From Clostridium aminobutyricum (GTDB taxonomy: Bacteria; Bacillota; Clostridia; Peptostreptococcales; Anaerovoracaceae), in NCBI RefSeq assembly GCF_017255415.1, contig NZ_JAFJZZ010000001.1:620001-684000 (forward strand): 64,000 nucleotides of DNA. The letters are read 5' to 3'. The first letter of the stretch is position 1; each line of letters begins with the position of its first letter. The notes under the pieces were generated by a model that was not told where the DNA came from, did no database searches, and saw only the letters and a list, made by a program, of their open reading frames with translations. Positions 60,693 through 64,000 of this stretch are shown piece after piece. The position numbers were made by a program, and so were the translations under genes.

Positions 60693-61898
60693 ATGAAAAT
60701 TAAAGTGGAAGGCATTACGGCCATACTTTTCTTTGCCATCATTTTTGGGATGTTCATTGGCCTGCTGGCCGATAAAGACAAGAGTCCGGTCCATGAGTTT
60801 TTAGTGGAATACAGAACAGAAGTACTGCCGGGGACACCAATCTTCGATCGGTTATCTTCTGCCATTCAAATTGCCGAAGATGTGATTTATGAAAATACCT
60901 ATCAGAAAGAAGCCTATAATGACCTTTATGGTTTCGTACAGAAAATGCTGGGTAAGCGGATCATATCAGATGCAGGATATGGCGAAATCTATAGAACCAC
61001 CTACGATCAAATCATCTTTAAAGTGGAAAAAAAGGAGAAAGAAGTAGAACAGTCTTTGAGATCGATCACAGAATTGAAGCATGAGTTGGATGAAATCGGC
61101 ATACCTTTATTATATGTACAAGCACCGTTTAAACTGACCGATTCAGAACAACAGATTCCTATTAATAAGAAGGATTATGTGGATGCCAATGTGAATTTAT
61201 TTCTAAAGGGCCTTGACGAAAACAATATAGACTATTTAGACCTGAGGCCGTTATTGAGAAATGGTACGAAGACTCAAAAGGAACTATTTTTTGATACAGA
61301 TCACCATTGGCGTATCGAAACAGCTTTTGATGCAACCGGGTATATTGAAGACGAATTGAATAAAGATTATGGCTTTCATATTGACAGTAAATATAAGGAT
61401 ATAAAAAATTATAATACAAAGACTTTTAAAAACTGCTATTTGGGATCCATGGGGCGTCGTACCGGTCAATTGTATTCCGGACTGGATGATTTTACACTGA
61501 TTACACCTAAATTCAAAACCGACTATACCCTTTATCAATATGACTATGGTGCAGAAACCGTATTTAATGGATCTTTTAAAAACGCTGTTTTAGTAAAGGA
61601 ATATATGCAGGAAAAAGCACCTGTTGACAATAATAGATATGCGGTATACCACGGCGATAATACGGAACTTATTTTCCAAAATCATTTGGTAAATGATGGG
61701 AGAGTGTTGATGATAAAAGACTCGTTTGGGATACCTGTTTATTCATTCTTGTCTCTCGGCGTATCGGAAGTAAGGGCTTTAGATTTAAGGCTTTTTAAGG
61801 ATTCTATCGTGGAATATGCAAAGAAAAATAAGCCGGATGTCGTGGTTATTTTGTATAATGGGGACTCCTTTAATAAGGAGATGTTTACTTTTTCGTAA
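60693..61898 (+). CDS. DHHW family protein (AlgX/AlgJ-like acetyltransferase)
   Basis: A 401-aa protein with an N-terminal anchor (about 8-26) and an SGNH-like domain outside the cell. The family name motif is D203-H204-H205-W206 (FDTDHHWRIETAF); a Ser nucleophile candidate is in MIKDSFGIPVYSF. It takes the acetyl group from the MBOAT enzyme to a glycan. It is 12 nt behind the MBOAT gene. Confidence 0.92.
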   Translation: MKIKVEGITAILFFAIIFGMFIGLLADKDKSPVHEFLVEYRTEVLPGTPIFDRLSSAIQIAEDVIYENTYQKEAYNDLYGFVQKMLGKRIISDAGYGEIYRTTYDQIIFKVEKKEKEVEQSLRSITELKHELDEIGIPLLYVQAPFKLTDSEQQIPINKKDYVDANVNLFLKGLDENNIDYLDLRPLLRNGTKTQKELFFDTDHHWRIETAFDATGYIEDELNKDYGFHIDSKYKDIKNYNTKTFKNCYLGSMGRRTGQLYSGLDDFTLITPKFKTDYTLYQYDYGAETVFNGSFKNAVLVKEYMQEKAPVDNNRYAVYHGDNTELIFQNHLVNDGRVLMIKDSFGIPVYSFLSLGVSEVRALDLRLFKDSIVEYAKKNKPDVVVILYNGDSFNKEMFTFS

Positions 61899-61983
61899 TA
61901 GAACCGTAACTTGAAGTTTAAATTTACCATGATAGAATAATCTTGGGTTTTGTTGCGGAACTCATCGTCAAAAGGACGAAAAA

Positions 61984-62080
61984 ATACCGGACAGAATGTT
62001 GGACGATGCAAATCTACAAATCAAGATTGGTGATTTGCTAGCCTAAATTCTGCCAACGGTATTAAAATACCGGACAGAAT
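61984..62080 (+). promoter_or_regulatory. Leader with two mutually exclusive hairpins
   Basis: A 20-nt direct repeat (61981-62000 and 62064-62083) flanks an inverted partner, ATTCTG-CCAA-CGGTAT (62047-62062). The middle can pair with either copy (ATACCG-GA-CAGAAT at 61984-61997 or 62067-62080), giving two competing stems just before the glycosidase ribosome site. Confidence 0.55.
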
Positions 62081-62099
62081 GTTAAAAGGGGGAATGGAA

Positions 62100-64000
62100 A
62101 TGAAGAAAAAATTAGCAATATTGCTAACCGCTGCCATGGTATTTACGAGCTTTACGGGCTTCACCTATTATAGCGGCTTTGGAAATGCCTATTTAGACTC
62201 AAGGAAAGAAATCTTTAATGGTGTTACATACAATGAGCAGATAGGACTTCATGGAACAAACGGATTGGAGCACGCGTATTTTGTAGATGCGGATACCAGT
62301 GCAGGCACTGTAAAACCGTGGGTTTTTAATGGACAGGTTAGAAGTGTTGCTACAGTAGGCAGTATGGTGAATTATGCGGAACAACAAGGGTATAAGGTAT
62401 TGGCTGCCATTAACGGAGATCTTTACGATACCGCAACAGGAACGCCGAAAGGTCTTGTTATTCATGGAGGAAATATTGTTACTTCGGGTTATGCACCGGA
62501 CAGAGCAATTGCCTTTGATTCGAACGGAAAGGCATCCATGCAATATGTCAACCTTAACTATCAGGTGAACGGAACAATTGCGTATGACCTGGCTCAGGAC
62601 GTAACGACGACGGACGGAGTAACCACGCAGCAGGTACAACAGGTGCAAGCACCGTTTTCATCAAAAGTTGATTATTATAATGTGCCTTTTGGAGCAGCAA
62701 AGGGACTGCACTTATTCAATCGGCACTATGCAAACAGCACGATGACAGCCGGTTCTTGCATTGAGGTTGTTGTCGATTGCGGCAGTACGGATGGGATGCA
62801 GTTGCAGGTTGGAAAAACGATAAAGGGAACAGTAAAAGCAGTCAATGTGGATGCACACAATACACCGATCGGTGAAAATGAAGTGGTGTTGTCAACGGTT
62901 TCCGGTTCTGCCAGTGCATCTACCTTATATTGTATGGTAGTAGGAAGTGAAGTTGAAATTTCAGTCACAGACAATAATAACACAGGCTTGGCAGACGCGA
63001 CTGAAGCGATGGGAATTTATTATTCTTTACTTGAAAACGGAAATATTGTCACTTCAGGAACAAATTTAAACCCTAGAACTGCAGTAGGTATTAAAGCGGA
63101 TGGTAATGTGATCATCTATTCTTTAGACGGAAGACAGAGCACCGTATCCAACGGATTAAATTTAGTGGATTTAGCCAACCATATGAAGAGCTTAGGTTGT
63201 GTGTATGCTTTTAACATGGATGGAGGCGGTTCTACTGCTTTTTATTCACGGCTTCCGGGCATAGAAAATACGGCCACCCGTAAAAATTCTCCTTCAGAAG
63301 GGAGCGAACGTAAGGTGGCTAACGGACTCCTATTTGTTTATCAATCGGGGAACGGAGGAAGCAGTCCTGAGCATTTAAATCTTTATCCTTCTTTAACATT
63401 AGCTATGCCGGGTGCATCCGTACAAATCAACGGTTATGCCTCCAATAGCTTATTTGAAAAAACTTCTTTACCGGGTTCTTTAACGTATGAAGTAAGCGGT
63501 GGAAATGGTGAAATCACTTCCAGCGGCTTATTCACCGCCGGAGAAAATGAAGGAAGAGTAACAATAACAGGAGACAGCGGTAATATATCGGGTACAACAG
63601 AAGTTGAGGTAGTGAAAAGTAACTTGACGATTACACCTTCTGTTACGAAACTATACATCGAAGCATGCCAAACTTCAGATATCAATATGTCTGTAAAGAG
63701 CGGACCGATTAATGTAGTATCCAAAGACGATTTGTTCACCTGGTCCTGTGATCAAAATATAGGAACCATCGATCAAAACGGCTTGTTTACTGCAGGAAAC
63801 AGTTCTGCACAAACCGGTAATATTTATATTGCTTATAACGGAAATACCATTACGATACCGGTACAAGTCGGTGTTCTGACTAAGGACTTCCTTGATACAA
63901 AGGATCATTGGGCAAAAGCTTATATCGGAAATTTAGCGGCTAGAAATATATTGAACGGCATGGGCGATAATAAATTCTATCCTGATACACAGCTTACCCG
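62100..64000 (+). CDS. SLH-anchored phosphodiester glycosidase (NAGPA-like), partial
   Basis: Open to the window end (633 codons visible). Signal peptide MKKKLAILLTAAMVFTSFTG. The NAGPA-type phosphodiester glycosidase domain (about 45-420) shows VLAAINGDLYDTATGTPKGL and FNMDGGGSTAFYSR. Two Ig-like BIG_2-type domains follow (about 430-510, 520-600), then the start of an SLH repeat (TKDHWAKAYIGNLAARNILN). It is exported and bound to the wall; a phosphodiester-linked sugar of the wall or capsule is the likely target. ATG 62100 follows AAAAGGGGG; ATG 62094 also possible. Confidence 0.9.
   Translation, partial: MKKKLAILLTAAMVFTSFTGFTYYSGFGNAYLDSRKEIFNGVTYNEQIGLHGTNGLEHAYFVDADTSAGTVKPWVFNGQVRSVATVGSMVNYAEQQGYKVLAAINGDLYDTATGTPKGLVIHGGNIVTSGYAPDRAIAFDSNGKASMQYVNLNYQVNGTIAYDLAQDVTTTDGVTTQQVQQVQAPFSSKVDYYNVPFGAAKGLHLFNRHYANSTMTAGSCIEVVVDCGSTDGMQLQVGKTIKGTVKAVNVDAHNTPIGENEVVLSTVSGSASASTLYCMVVGSEVEISVTDNNNTGLADATEAMGIYYSLLENGNIVTSGTNLNPRTAVGIKADGNVIIYSLDGRQSTVSNGLNLVDLANHMKSLGCVYAFNMDGGGSTAFYSRLPGIENTATRKNSPSEGSERKVANGLLFVYQSGNGGSSPEHLNLYPSLTLAMPGASVQINGYASNSLFEKTSLPGSLTYEVSGGNGEITSSGLFTAGENEGRVTITGDSGNISGTTEVEVVKSNLTITPSVTKLYIEACQTSDINMSVKSGPINVVSKDDLFTWSCDQNIGTIDQNGLFTAGNSSAQTGNIYIAYNGNTITIPVQVGVLTKDFLDTKDHWAKAYIGNLAARNILNGMGDNKFYPDTQLT

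Noticed and set aside
1-64000. tRNA, rRNA, T-box or CRISPR features
   Set aside because: I looked for T-loop consensus, the T-box core and regularly spaced repeats and found none I could support.

Overview
The window reads as a chromosomal segment of an AT-rich, anaerobic, spore-forming member of the Clostridia. The signs are rubredoxins, a flavodiiron protein, clostridial-type ferredoxins, Crp-like redox regulation, Gram-positive ribosome binding sites, an S-layer homology (SLH) domain, a cysteine-rich coat-like protein and Ku/LigD repair. The gene content fits an amino-acid or betaine fermenting relative of Anaerovoracaceae/Eubacteriales; that placement is inference. No rRNA, tRNA or CRISPR array was seen.

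Region 1 (1-7000): end of a truncated gene, a TetR-controlled efflux operon (two HlyD-type adaptors plus a DHA2 transporter) with a 13-bp-arm operator, then small genes (YwbE, a divergent HTH/small-protein pair with two operators, a VOC protein, a DUF3892 protein). Region 2 (6986-9480): a CsoR repressor, a P1B-type metal ATPase and a 58-aa membrane protein overlapping it, with three matching operator boxes. Region 3 (9600-14800): HTH-TPR regulator, hypothetical proteins, a frameshifted remnant, an acetyltransferase, a B3/4 protein and an EamA transporter.

Region 4 (15000-24300): a sigma-54 activator whose N-terminal half resembles 3,5-diaminohexanoate dehydrogenase (lysine fermentation), a cyclase, a second CsoR with a His-tailed EamA transporter, an iron-sulfur aldo/keto reductase with its MerR regulator, and an oxygen/NO-reduction operon (high-molecular-weight rubredoxin, 41-aa rubredoxin, flavodiiron protein). 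Region 5 (24300-43300): housekeeping and signalling (deoD, acyl-CoA synthetase, LD-carboxypeptidase, speD-speE, HD-GYP, a Crp/ferredoxin divergent pair, thpR, an APC permease, a CNNM-type protein, an AI-2E family protein, bioY-bioB under a BirA operator, a GGDEF sensor).

Region 6 (43300-51700): an IS1634-family insertion sequence beside a six-gene operon: acyl-CoA dehydrogenase, two class III CoA-transferases, a 2x[4Fe-4S] ferredoxin, a hotdog thioesterase and a BCCT carrier. This content matches the gbu/bbu cluster of Emergencia timonensis, which turns gamma-butyrobetaine into trimethylamine and crotonyl-CoA. It is the most notable metabolic system here. Region 7 (51800-64000): a LysM/G5/NlpC wall hydrolase, ligD and ku meeting at a structured repeat, rubredoxin, a Cys-rich coat-like protein, an MBOAT/DHHW acetylation pair, and an SLH-anchored phosphodiester glycosidase that runs off the end.

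A roughly 120-bp structured element occurs twice (24185-24300 and 56260-56384). Both copies sit between convergent genes, share a 20-nt core and have different but paired flanks.
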